12,719 bases of DNA from JBCDCP01 sp039181495 (GTDB lineage: Bacteria; Pseudomonadota; Alphaproteobacteria; Rhizobiales; Tepidamorphaceae), in assembly GCA_039181495.1 (NCBI GenBank), contig JBCDCP010000086.1, forward strand, positions 1-12,719, read 5' to 3'. The first letter of the stretch is position 1; every line of letters begins with the position of its first letter. Position numbers and translations under genes: made by a program. The notes under the pieces are model-generated. The model was not told the DNA's origin and made no database searches. It worked only from the letters and a program-made list of their open reading frames with translations. Of this stretch, positions 1 to 5,756 are shown piece by piece.

Positions 1-29
1 CCGATTTCGACTTTTTCCATCACGTTCAT
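1..29 (-). CDS. 5' end of an unidentified gene (partial)
   Basis: Only the first nine codons and part of a tenth lie in the window, reading MNVMEKVEI and then a codon starting with G. The ATG at 29-27 is preceded by GGAGAA (40-35) at a spacing of 5 bases, a good ribosome binding site. A second ATG at 20-18 is in frame but has no such site. The gene runs leftward out of the window and is divergent from the phosphofructokinase gene. The visible residues are too few to assign a family. Confidence 0.6.
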
Positions 30-85
30 GGCGTTTCTCCCTGGGTAAATGGTTTTTTGAAGCGAAATGAACGCGAATACACTAG

Positions 86-114
86 TTTAATCGTCGATTT
101 TTGTATGCCCGCAA
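86..114 (-). promoter_or_regulatory. Possible promoter of the leftward partial gene
   Basis: On the minus strand TTGCGG (114-109) and ATTAAA (91-86) are separated by 17 bases, in a locally AT-rich stretch. A start near 79 would leave a leader of about 50 bases. The match to the -35/-10 consensus is only moderate. Confidence 0.25.
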
Positions 115-327
115 TTCCTCGTAACAGGGGTTTAGGTGGCCACTGGTTCATGACCACGAGTCCTGAAATACAGTCTATTTGTTACCCGAGATCGGCCGAA
201 GAGACGGGCGTCCAAGCGTTGTGCCGGCGAGCTCTGAAGAGTCTTGTGATCAACGATGAGGAGGAGCCGTGCGGATGCTGGCCCAAATGTCCGATCCGTC
301 CAAACCCCATCCGACGTTCTCCGCAGC

Positions 328-356
328 TTGCCCAGTCCGGATCAGTGACCTTTACT
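328..356 (+). promoter_or_regulatory. Possible promoter of the phosphofructokinase gene
   Basis: TTGCCC (328-333) and TTTACT (351-356) are 17 bases apart, about 50 bases before the ATG at 408. The -10 match is weak (4 of 6), so this is only a candidate. Confidence 0.25.
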
Positions 357-407
357 GAATGACACGTGCGACGCCTGTCACTGGCGGCAACTGAGAGAGA
401 CGGCACG

Positions 408-1562
408 ATGCATCTTGGGATTCTGACAGGCGGTGGCGACGTACCCGGGCTGAACCCGGCCATAAAGGCGATCGTGAATGAAGCGCATGCTCGTGGCTGG
501 CGCGTGACGGGCTTTCGGCGGGGATGGGCCGGCCCAGTGCTGAGTAATCCCAAAGACCTTGAAGGGTCATCACAGGCACGCATGGATCTCACGCCCGAGC
601 TGGTGCGTGGCATTGACCGTACCGGAGGTACGATCCTGCACACCTCGCGCACAAACCCATCGCGGATGAACCCTGGTGATCTGCCAGGTTTTCTGGACGG
701 CCGAGATTTTCCCGAGAACAATGGCCAGCGCGATGTCACCGTTCACGTGCTCGAAGCGCTGGATGCACTCAGAGTGGACGTGCTCATCGCAATCGGTGGT
801 GATGACACGCTTTCCTACGCCTCACGCATCCACCAAGAGGGTGCAAAGGTGATGTGCATTCCCAAGACAATGGATAACGACGTCTTTGGCACCGAGTACT
901 GCATCGGCTTTTCAACCTGCGTCACCCGTTCGGTCGAGTTGATTGGACAATTGAGAACGCCCGTTGGCAGCCACGAGCGCTTGTTGGTTGTCGAACTGTT
1001 TGGTCGCAATTGCGGAATGACGGCGTGGATGGCCGGTTATCTGGCGGATGCAGATCGCACGTTGATAGCCGAGGTGCCCTTCGACATGGACCGTCTGGCA
1101 GACCTGATGACTGCCGACCGTTCAGCCAACCCGTCCAATTACGCAGTGGCCGTTGTGTCAGAAGGTGCCAGCATCAAGGGAGGGAGCGTTGCCGAGGCCG
1201 GGCCAGCGGATGCCTATGGCCATCGTAAACTCGGCGGGATTGGCCAGATCGTTGGAACCGGCCTCAAGGAGCGAACGGGGATCAATGTGATGGTGCAGAA
1301 CCTGGGCTATCTGCTGCGCGCCGGTGCCCCCGATGCACTCGACCTGATGATCCCGAAGAACTTCGGGGTGATGACGGTCAATCTGATTGAGCAGGGAAAT
1401 ACGGGGCTGATGGTGGCCATCGAAAACGGTTGCTACACGACCAAACCGGCAGACATCAGCATGCAGGGAGAACGCAGGGTGGATGTTGATCGCATGTACG
1501 ATCCGGAGGTGCTGCGCCCCCGAACATGCGACTTGATGGGCGTCCCGCTCTATCTCGGCTGA
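408..1562 (+). CDS. pfp: 6-phosphofructokinase, pyrophosphate-type signature
   Basis: Phosphorylates fructose 6-phosphate to fructose 1,6-bisphosphate in the cytoplasm; 384 residues. Family motifs seen: nucleotide/phosphate loop TGGGDVPGLNP (7-17), IGGDDTLSYA (129-138), PKTMDND (152-158, with the expected catalytic Asp at 156), LFGR (197-200) and a C-terminal LGYLLRAGAPDALD (299-312). In this family ATP-using enzymes usually have GGDG and PGTIDND, whereas pyrophosphate-using ones have GGDD and PKTxDND. Both diagnostic positions here (Asp132/133 region and Lys153) are of the pyrophosphate type, so a reversible PPi-dependent enzyme is inferred. I chose the ATG at 408, with GAGAGAG (393-399) 8 bases upstream; an in-frame GTG at 366 would add 14 residues with no family similarity. 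The gene stands alone between divergent and downstream gaps. Phosphoryl donor remains inferred, and pfkA is the alternative name. Confidence 0.9.
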   Translation: MHLGILTGGGDVPGLNPAIKAIVNEAHARGWRVTGFRRGWAGPVLSNPKDLEGSSQARMDLTPELVRGIDRTGGTILHTSRTNPSRMNPGDLPGFLDGRDFPENNGQRDVTVHVLEALDALRVDVLIAIGGDDTLSYASRIHQEGAKVMCIPKTMDNDVFGTEYCIGFSTCVTRSVELIGQLRTPVGSHERLLVVELFGRNCGMTAWMAGYLADADRTLIAEVPFDMDRLADLMTADRSANPSNYAVAVVSEGASIKGGSVAEAGPADAYGHRKLGGIGQIVGTGLKERTGINVMVQNLGYLLRAGAPDALDLMIPKNFGVMTVNLIEQGNTGLMVAIENGCYTTKPADISMQGERRVDVDRMYDPEVLRPRTCDLMGVPLYLG

Positions 1563-1691
1563 GCGAAAATAACGAGCTGTGTGCAGGCTGGAACTGACGT
1601 TTTCGGATCGTTGCGATCGATCTGAGTTTAACTCTGACGCAAGATCCAATGTGATCCACAACCTCAGCTTTGGTTCCGAATCTGGTATTAA

Positions 1692-1719
1692 TTGGCTGAC
1701 AGCTTTCTCCTCTCATAAT
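1692..1719 (+). promoter_or_regulatory. Likely promoter of the LysE-family gene
   Basis: TTGGCT (1692-1697) and CATAAT (1714-1719) are 16 bases apart; the -10 matches the consensus at 5 of 6 positions. Transcription would start about 25 bases before the ATG at 1752. The preceding part of this gap (from 1563) holds no gene; a GATCG-TTG-CGATC palindrome at 1606-1618 is too short to call a terminator. Confidence 0.45.
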
Positions 1720-1751
1720 GCGACGAAATCCGTTTGGGGTGCACGAACATC

Positions 1752-2375
1752 ATGCCTATCGAACTCATTATTGCGTTCTCTCTGGTCTTCTTGTTCGACT
1801 CGTTGGCGCCGGGCCCCGCAGTGGCGGCTGTCGTGGCGAAGGGCGCAACGACCGGCGCGAAACGGACCGCACCTTTCATCGTGGGGCTGGTGATCGGCGA
1901 GCTGATTTTCTTCGCGCTTGCCTTGGCAGGACTCGCCGCGCTGGCCGCAACGATGGGACCGCTGTTTGCGATCATCAAGTGGGCCGGCATTGGCTATCTG
2001 CTGTTCCTGGCGGTCAGAATGTGGACCGCGCCACCCGTGAAGGTCTCACGCACTGCCCCGAATGGTGAAGGGCTCAAACTGCTCGGCGTCGGAACGCTTC
2101 TGCCTCTCGGCAATCCGATGACGATTGGATTCTATCTTGCCCTGCTTCCTACCGTCCTGGACGTGTCCACCATTTCAATGCTTGCGGCACTCGAAATGGC
2201 ATTCATCATCATGACCGTCTGGGGCGCGGTTCTCTTTGCTTACGCTGCCGCCGCTGACAGAGCCAGCGGCCTCATCTCGACACCGAATGCACAGAAGTGG
2301 CTTAATCGAACGGCGGCCGGTGCAATGGTTGGTGCGGCCGGCAGCATCGCGGCGCAGCGGTTTGCCCAGTCCTGA
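1752..2375 (+). CDS. LysE/RhtB-family amino-acid exporter
   Basis: A 207-residue inner-membrane protein of the usual LysE/RhtB length. The family exports amino acids or related small molecules using the proton gradient. It shows the hallmark APGP motif at the end of the first hydrophobic segment (19-22), a hydrophobic stretch at 41-67, another at 70-90, the GNP motif (120-122) followed by IGFYLALLP, and further hydrophobic segments near 143-167 and 185-200. The start at 1752 was preferred because GGGGT (1736-1740) lies 11 bases upstream and MPIELIIAFSLVF is a typical N-terminus; an in-frame TTG at 1734 would add six residues. It is convergent with the small HTH gene. Substrate cannot be told from the sequence. 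Any link to the neighbouring peptide/oxidoreductase module is speculative. Confidence 0.88.
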   Translation: MPIELIIAFSLVFLFDSLAPGPAVAAVVAKGATTGAKRTAPFIVGLVIGELIFFALALAGLAALAATMGPLFAIIKWAGIGYLLFLAVRMWTAPPVKVSRTAPNGEGLKLLGVGTLLPLGNPMTIGFYLALLPTVLDVSTISMLAALEMAFIIMTVWGAVLFAYAAAADRASGLISTPNAQKWLNRTAAGAMVGAAGSIAAQRFAQS

Positions 2376-2456
2376 ATGGAAACAAAGCGGCCAGGAGTTA
2401 CTTCGGACTCCGTCGGCAGAATGTCAGTGCTTGGTGCCGGACGACGGTCGGTGTGC

Positions 2457-2828
2457 TCAAGGCATGCGCCGGCTCAAGGATTCAACGAGGCTGACGATGT
2501 CGTTGCGCACGGTGGTGTCGGCAATGGAGCGCCATGCGGCAACCAGTTTGATCTCCAGACTCTGGAGTTCCTCAGGCGACAAATCCACCATTGGCTGGTC
2601 GACGCTGCTCGCGCCCGCAAAGAAATGATTGACCTCAACCTCAAGCAATTGAGCGATTTCGTACAAGCGGCTCGCGCTTACTCGATTGGCCGCATTCTCG
2701 TATTTCTGGATCTGCTGAAATGTGACGCCGAGCAATTGCCCCAACTCGGTTTGCGATTTCTTGCGCGCGACACGCAGCTCACGCAGCCGTTGGCCAACGA
2801 TCTGATCGACTGGGTGGGGTTTCGGCAA
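2457..2828 (-). CDS. XRE-family HTH regulator, 123 residues
   Basis: A DNA-binding regulator with a lambda-repressor-like helix-turn-helix at about 10-66 (VGQRLRELR..., then SQTELGQLLGVTFQQIQKYE at 25-44 and SRLYEIAQLLEV at 53-64), followed by a helical C-terminal part of about 55 residues. The sequence resembles the PhrR/PraR type of regulator common in alphaproteobacteria (LGVTFQQIQKYE..ANR.SASRL). The only usable start is a TTG at 2828, because TGA occurs in frame six codons upstream and no ATG or GTG precedes the HTH; the GATGG at spacing 6 is a weak ribosome binding site. It lies 56 bases downstream of the oxidoreductase gene on the same strand and has its own likely promoter beside an operator-like palindrome, so autoregulation or co-regulation is plausible. 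Confidence 0.85.
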   Translation of the reverse strand: MPKPHPVDQIVGQRLRELRVARKKSQTELGQLLGVTFQQIQKYENAANRVSASRLYEIAQLLEVEVNHFFAGASSVDQPMVDLSPEELQSLEIKLVAAWRSIADTTVRNDIVSLVESLSRRMP

Positions 2829-2859
2829 AGTGCACCATCGAAATCACTGACGAGGCACA

Positions 2860-2888
2860 ATGACGTCCGAGAATCACTTGGTGGTCAA
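2860..2888 (-). promoter_or_regulatory. Candidate promoter of the small HTH gene
   Basis: TTGACC at 2888-2883 matches the alphaproteobacterial -35 core TTGAC exactly. A 17-base spacer leads to CGTCAT (2865-2860), a poor -10. The -35 begins inside the last codons of the upstream oxidoreductase gene and abuts the palindrome at 2888-2906. Transcription from here would give a leader of about 25-30 bases before the TTG start. Confidence 0.35.
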
Positions 2889-3988
2889 TTCGCGAATTCC
2901 GCGACACCTGCTTGATAGAAACTGGTTGCCATGACCGCCGACTCGGGCGCTGGCCGTGACAAGGCCAGCCCATAGATCGGCGTTTGAAACAGCCCCGATT
3001 CAAGCTCAAGACACTCACTGATCAGGCTGTGATTGAGCGCAGCTGTCGGACAAGCTGACAAACCATGCTGTGTGGCAGCCAGCATGATGTTCTGGCCGAT
3101 GTGGCCCGCTTCGATCAGCGTGACGCGGTAGGCGTTGGCATCGTGGTACTTCCACATCGGTCGATCGAGAAAACCAACCAGGATGATCATGCAAGGCAGG
3201 TCATCTGCCCACTCCTGATCACCCGCCAAGCTGGCCAGCGACGGCGCTTGGTTCGTCCTGATCCGCGTGAGAGCGTGATCCTTGGCCGAGTAATGAAAAA
3301 AGCCACTGGCAAGTCCGTCGATCTCGCGCGCACAGACATAGGCTTCGAACGGATTGCGCGCACCACCGGAGGGGGTCATCCCCAGCGGCAGAGTTATCCC
3401 GGCATCGTTGGTCACCGATCCGGTAATGCCAAGGCCCGCATACAAGCAGTCTGTGATCTGCTCAAGGCTGATGGCGGCACCATCACTTTCTCGGACCGTG
3501 CGACGTTTGGCCATCAGCGACAACAGCGCATCATCCGATGCATGCTCAAGGTCGATGACATCATCGGACTGGATGCCTGCCGACATCGAAAGCGATGGCG
3601 CGGGCCGTTCTTCCAGTCGCGCCTTTTGGATGTCGGTCGCCTCAGCGAGAGATAGGTAGGGCCGGTCCTGGACGGTCTGATGGAACAAGATGGTCGGAAC
3701 GCCCCATGTCCAGTTCTCCTCGTAAAGTGCTTCTTCCCGGTGAGGCCTGCTGTCTCGCGCCACCAATGCCGACACATCCAACAAGGCCTGCACCTGCTGC
3801 TGCAGCTCATCGGGATCAAAAAGCGGGTTGCTGGCACATATCTCGTCGAAGGTTGCCCAGTCCTGGAGCTGATCGAGGAAGGCAATGAGATCAGCCGAGC
3901 AGGCGAATGTCTGTCGGGTAAAATAATTGAACCCGACCAGTTCACGACTCTCACGCAGGAAGACAAGAGTGCGTGCTGCACGAAACAT
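2885..3988 (-). CDS. SagB/ThcOx-type FMN-dependent oxidoreductase
   Basis: A 367-residue nitroreductase-fold protein of the SagB/ThcOx type. Members of this group are FMN enzymes; those in thiazole/oxazole-modified peptide pathways oxidise azolines to azoles. Residues 1-80 form a small N-terminal domain that looks winged-helix-like (LVGFNYFTRQTF at 17-28, WATFDEI at 44-50), as in SagB proteins. Then come ENWTWGVPTILFHQ (91-104), the dehydrogenase start KRRTVRES (161-168), the cofactor-loop motif TPSGGARNPFEAYV (205-218) and RVTLIEAGHIGQNIMLAA (288-305). The ATG at 3988 has GGAG 7 bases upstream. It sits 70 bases downstream of a 27-codon peptide gene, with a strong stem-loop between them, which suggests an enzyme acting on that peptide. 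No YcaO cyclodehydratase is visible nearby, so classical azole formation is not supported here; a different oxidation or a role unrelated to the peptide remains possible. Confidence 0.88.
   Translation of the reverse strand: MFRAARTLVFLRESRELVGFNYFTRQTFACSADLIAFLDQLQDWATFDEICASNPLFDPDELQQQVQALLDVSALVARDSRPHREEALYEENWTWGVPTILFHQTVQDRPYLSLAEATDIQKARLEERPAPSLSMSAGIQSDDVIDLEHASDDALLSLMAKRRTVRESDGAAISLEQITDCLYAGLGITGSVTNDAGITLPLGMTPSGGARNPFEAYVCAREIDGLASGFFHYSAKDHALTRIRTNQAPSLASLAGDQEWADDLPCMIILVGFLDRPMWKYHDANAYRVTLIEAGHIGQNIMLAATQHGLSACPTAALNHSLISECLELESGLFQTPIYGLALSRPAPESAVMATSFYQAGVAEFAN
2888..2906 (-). promoter_or_regulatory. Operator-like palindrome, copy 2
   Basis: On plus this reads ATTCGCGAATTCCGCGACA and matches the 19-bp palindrome at 4279-4297 at 16 of 19 positions, including TCGCGAATT and CGCGACA. 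It lies in the last codons and stop of the oxidoreductase gene and directly next to the TTGACC element of the small HTH gene. The repeat of this motif in front of two transcription units suggests a shared regulator site; which HTH protein binds it is unknown. Confidence 0.45.
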
Positions 3989-4013
3989 TCGATCACTCCG
4001 CTTGCACGATGGC

Positions 4014-4042
4014 GCCCGCCCCTGGGCTAGCCAAGGACGGGC
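4014..4042 (-). promoter_or_regulatory. Stem-loop between peptide gene and oxidoreductase gene
   Basis: In the minus-strand RNA, GCCCGTCCTTGG (4042-4031) pairs with CCAGGGGCGGGC (4025-4014) around a 5-base loop, giving 12 continuous pairs of which two are G-U. No U-run follows, so it is not a standard terminator. Such hairpins after short peptide genes often stabilise the upstream message or reduce read-through, so that the peptide is made in excess of its enzyme. That role is inferred. Confidence 0.6.
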
Positions 4043-4058
4043 AATTGGGAGGCTTGGG

Positions 4059-4142
4059 TCAGGCCTTGTTGTAAGCCATGCCCACGGTCACGAGTTTCGC
4101 CGAAGCGGTTGGGCGAACGGTCAGATTGAGTTTCCTGGTCAT
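4059..4142 (-). CDS. 27-residue peptide, candidate modified-peptide precursor
   Basis: A short gene, easily missed by gene finders. It begins MTRKLNLTVR and ends VGMAYNKA before a TGA. Support: a perfect AAGGAGGT ribosome binding site at 4155-4148 with a 5-base gap to the ATG; position directly upstream, on the same strand, of a SagB/ThcOx-type oxidoreductase; a 12-bp stem-loop after its stop; and a 239-base upstream leader region with palindromes. The peptide is basic (two Arg, three Lys, no acidic residue), has no Cys, and carries four Thr, one Ser and one Tyr as possible modification sites. It has no hydrophobic stretch long enough for a membrane segment or signal peptide. I do not recognise the family. 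The alternative is a leader peptide controlling translation or transcription of the downstream gene; the absence of rare-codon or amino-acid runs argues mildly against attenuation. Confidence 0.68.
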   Translation of the reverse strand: MTRKLNLTVRPTASAKLVTVGMAYNKA

Positions 4143-4147
4143 GAGAC

Positions 4148-4155
4148 ACCTCCTT
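4148..4155 (-). promoter_or_regulatory. Perfect ribosome binding site of the peptide gene
   Basis: AAGGAGGT on the minus strand, complementary to the 16S rRNA end over all eight bases, with a 5-base gap to the ATG at 4142. It is the strongest ribosome binding site in the window and the main evidence that this short frame is translated. Confidence 0.75.
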
Positions 4156-4174
4156 CTAAAGGGTTCCAAAGGCC

Positions 4175-4189
4175 GATCCGCATCGGATC
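4175..4189. repeat. Short inverted repeat in the peptide gene leader
   Basis: GATCCG-CAT-CGGATC is a perfect 6-bp inverted repeat 20 bases upstream of the ribosome binding site of the peptide gene. In the leader RNA it could form a small hairpin; as DNA it could bind a dimeric protein. Nothing decides between these, or shows it is functional. Confidence 0.35.
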
Positions 4190-4278
4190 AGCGCGACCCA
4201 GTCGACCGGAAGGTGAAACAACTCGAAAGGATCTCAAAGCGCGGCGCTGTCGCAGTCTTTGACGGCGAGCGCGCAAAC

Positions 4279-4297
4279 TGTCGCGAATTTCGCGACA
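4279..4297. promoter_or_regulatory. Perfect 19-bp palindrome, candidate operator
   Basis: TGTCGCGAA-T-TTCGCGACA has perfect 9-bp arms around a single central base. It lies in the 239-base gap between the large HTH gene and the peptide gene, about 137 bases before the peptide ATG. A 16-of-19 copy occurs at 2888-2906, upstream of the small HTH gene. Symmetry and duplication in front of two genes of the same cluster suggest the binding site of a dimeric regulator, possibly one of the two HTH proteins. Confidence 0.6.
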
Positions 4298-4327
4298 TAT
4301 TCGCACATTGTGAGACACCAGAAGGCT

Positions 4328-4360
4328 GTAGACTCGTGGTTAGTCTACGATTCGTTAGAC
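4328..4360. repeat. Clustered TAGAC/GTCTA inverted half-sites
   Basis: GTAGACT (4328-4334) and AGTCTAC (4342-4348) are perfect 7-bp arms with a 7-base spacer, and TAGAC recurs at 4356-4360, giving a second imperfect inverted pair with GTCTA at 4343-4347. The cluster starts 22 bases beyond the stop of the large HTH gene. It could be a hairpin ending that transcript (no U-run follows) or a second set of protein-binding half-sites before the peptide gene. Confidence 0.4.
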
Positions 4361-4381
4361 CGGCTGGGGAGTTTCGGTTTG

Positions 4382-5209
4382 CTAATAGCGCGACGATGGC
4401 TGCGTCTGCTCGGGAACCACACCGCGCACGCCGATATCAAGTTTGCGGGTCATCGCCACCAATTCCTGCGACTGCATTTCCAGCGCGTCCTGAATGGCCA
4501 TATCGATTGCGATATCATCGCTCGGATAGGCCCGGGACTGCCGCAAAGCGCCACGGAGCGAGTATTTCCGAGGACACGGCGACATCACCGTCGGAATGAC
4601 CATCGGTCCGGCAGACGCCATCAAGGCCGAGTGCCCGACAAGCATCGGCTCCTCGCCGACGGCCCATTTGAGCACCAGCATCGACGGAGTCCGGCTGCCC
4701 GCACTGTCCAGCGCGACGAAGTAAAACCACGAACGCCGTTCAATCACGACACCATGGTGATCGCCGCGCAAGCGTCCCCACCACGAATTCCGACTTTCTC
4801 CGAAATTGGTCAGACGCCGGAACGTTGTCATAGGTCCTTCGTGACTGATGATAGTCACGCTGCGAACAATTGTTCCGGGCGCGTCCGGCCCCGTGAAATC
4901 CACAAAGTACAAGCCTGGCGCGAGATTGGCCGGGCGCTCGCGGCTCACAAGTGCATCGAAATCCCGATGCACGACAGTTGCGCGCGACGTGACATCCGAC
5001 CCGCCATCACTGCGAAACAACGACGCCGCCGACACGCCAAAGTATTCACAAATCCGATCAAGGTTCTTGCGGTTCGGCAGCGAGGTTCCCGCCAGGTATC
5101 GGCTGAATTGCTGTCGGTTAACGCCCATGCCGCGACAGACAGCGCTGACACTCGGCTCCGCATCGCACAACACGCGCAGATTGTGCGCGAACGTGTCATT
5201 CATCGACAT
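4382..5209 (-). CDS. HTH regulator with C-terminal sensor-like domain, 275 residues
   Basis: Residues 6-66 form an XRE/lambda-repressor-like helix-turn-helix: SVSAVCRGMGVNRQQFSRYL (20-39), then NRKNLDRICEYFGVSAASLF (46-65). The remaining 200 residues have no motif I recognise; they include Trp/Arg/Gly-rich stretches (WWGRLRGDHHGVVIE at 143-157) and could be a ligand-sensing or oligomerisation domain. The ATG at 5209 is preceded by AGGAGAGG (5224-5217) at a 7-base gap, which decides the start; upstream in-frame codons are not conserved-looking. It is the first of four genes on this strand and is divergent from a 64-residue protein. The 239-base gap after it suggests the peptide gene has its own promoter, so this regulator probably controls the cluster rather than being simply co-transcribed. 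Confidence 0.85.
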   Translation of the reverse strand: MSMNDTFAHNLRVLCDAEPSVSAVCRGMGVNRQQFSRYLAGTSLPNRKNLDRICEYFGVSAASLFRSDGGSDVTSRATVVHRDFDALVSRERPANLAPGLYFVDFTGPDAPGTIVRSVTIISHEGPMTTFRRLTNFGESRNSWWGRLRGDHHGVVIERRSWFYFVALDSAGSRTPSMLVLKWAVGEEPMLVGHSALMASAGPMVIPTVMSPCPRKYSLRGALRQSRAYPSDDIAIDMAIQDALEMQSQELVAMTRKLDIGVRGVVPEQTQPSSRY

Positions 5210-5301
5210 CGGGGGGCCTCTCCTGCTTCGAGCCGCAGAACACAACACGTTGCCCGTATTGCGCGTGCACTGCCACCGCATTGCGTCCAGATGAGGGTGC
5301 T

Positions 5302-5496
5302 ATGACGCATTCCACCGAGTTTCATTCTCAACCGAGCACCACACGAGAGGATGTTCTGACGCTACTGCGCATGCTGCAGTACATCGAACTTGAACTGGAA
5401 GAACACGATCCGCTGACACAGCAAATCGTGGCAATGGCCGTGCGCAGTTTGTCCGATCATTGCGAACTTCGGGGCAAAGTTCGCCGGCAGCACTAG
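5302..5496 (+). CDS. Small protein of unknown function, 64 residues
   Basis: Begins MTHSTEFHSQ and consists of a polar N-terminus followed by two likely helices (DVLTLLRMLQYIELELEEHD, and TQQIVAMAVRSLSDHCEL), ending in a basic tail RGKVRRQH. No signal peptide or membrane segment. GAGG (5293-5296) lies 5 bases before the ATG; an in-frame TTG at 5281 would add seven residues. It is divergent from the large HTH gene across 92 bases, so the two may share control. I do not recognise the family. Amino-acid composition and helix pattern look like a real protein, but the length keeps confidence moderate. Confidence 0.6.
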   Translation: MTHSTEFHSQPSTTREDVLTLLRMLQYIELELEEHDPLTQQIVAMAVRSLSDHCELRGKVRRQH

Positions 5497-5756
5497 GCTT
5501 TGGTGAGATTAAGGCGTTTGCAGGCAAAATTCTGAACTGACTATCTTGAAATCCCTGAGCGTTTGACTGGCGGACGTCGGACTGGTCGACGTTTAAACGA
5601 TACTACCATTGGTGTTGGTCTGTTTGTCGACCCCCAATTGCGGACTTCGCCGTTTGCGCCCTTCTTGACGTGCGACGAACAGCGGACGCTCGGACCGGAC
5701 AAAGCACACACCGACCTCTGAGTTGCATTAGATCCTTCTGAAAAGCTGGCGATAGG
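5497..5756. other. Intergenic region upstream of ssrA
   Basis: About 260 bases without a supportable gene. It should contain the ssrA promoter, but no -35/-10 pair with good spacing stands out: TTGACT (5563-5568) and TTGACG (5665-5670) are present without a matching -10 at 16-18 bases. An open frame on the minus strand runs antisense into ssrA and is rejected. Confidence 0.5.

Larger units (their letters stand above)
30..407. other. Divergent intergenic region, no gene supported
   Basis: This 378-base stretch separates the leftward partial gene from the rightward phosphofructokinase gene. I see no credible coding region: the open frames here lack ribosome binding sites and recognisable protein sequence, and the longest one on the minus strand runs antisense into the kinase gene. 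It probably holds the two divergent promoters. No tRNA, repeat or convincing terminator is visible. Confidence 0.6.

Noticed and set aside
57..362. Plus-strand open frame of 101 codons before the phosphofructokinase gene
   Set aside because: No ribosome binding site, protein-unlike composition, no recognisable motif; lies in a divergent promoter region.
182..739. Minus-strand open frame of 185 codons
   Set aside because: Mostly antisense to the well-supported phosphofructokinase; arises from GC-rich codon structure.
1752..2375. LysE-family protein as the exporter of the peptide-system product
   Set aside because: It is convergent, has its own promoter and belongs to an amino-acid exporter family; nothing ties it to the peptide gene beyond proximity.
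2385..2450. CCGTCG...CGACGG pairing as a terminator between the LysE-family gene and the small HTH gene
   Set aside because: Interrupted stem with a large loop and no U-run.
2376..2915. Plus-strand open frame of 179 codons downstream of the LysE-family gene
   Set aside because: Antisense to the small HTH gene, whose protein has a clear domain.
4234..4308. Minus-strand 24-codon frame (starts MCEYVAKFAT) that could be a second peptide
   Set aside because: No ribosome binding site and it overlaps the 19-bp palindrome; not comparable with the well-supported 27-codon frame.
4259..5305. Plus-strand open frame of 348 codons
   Set aside because: Antisense to the large HTH gene; its translation is rich in Arg/His/Pro, as expected of a shadow frame.
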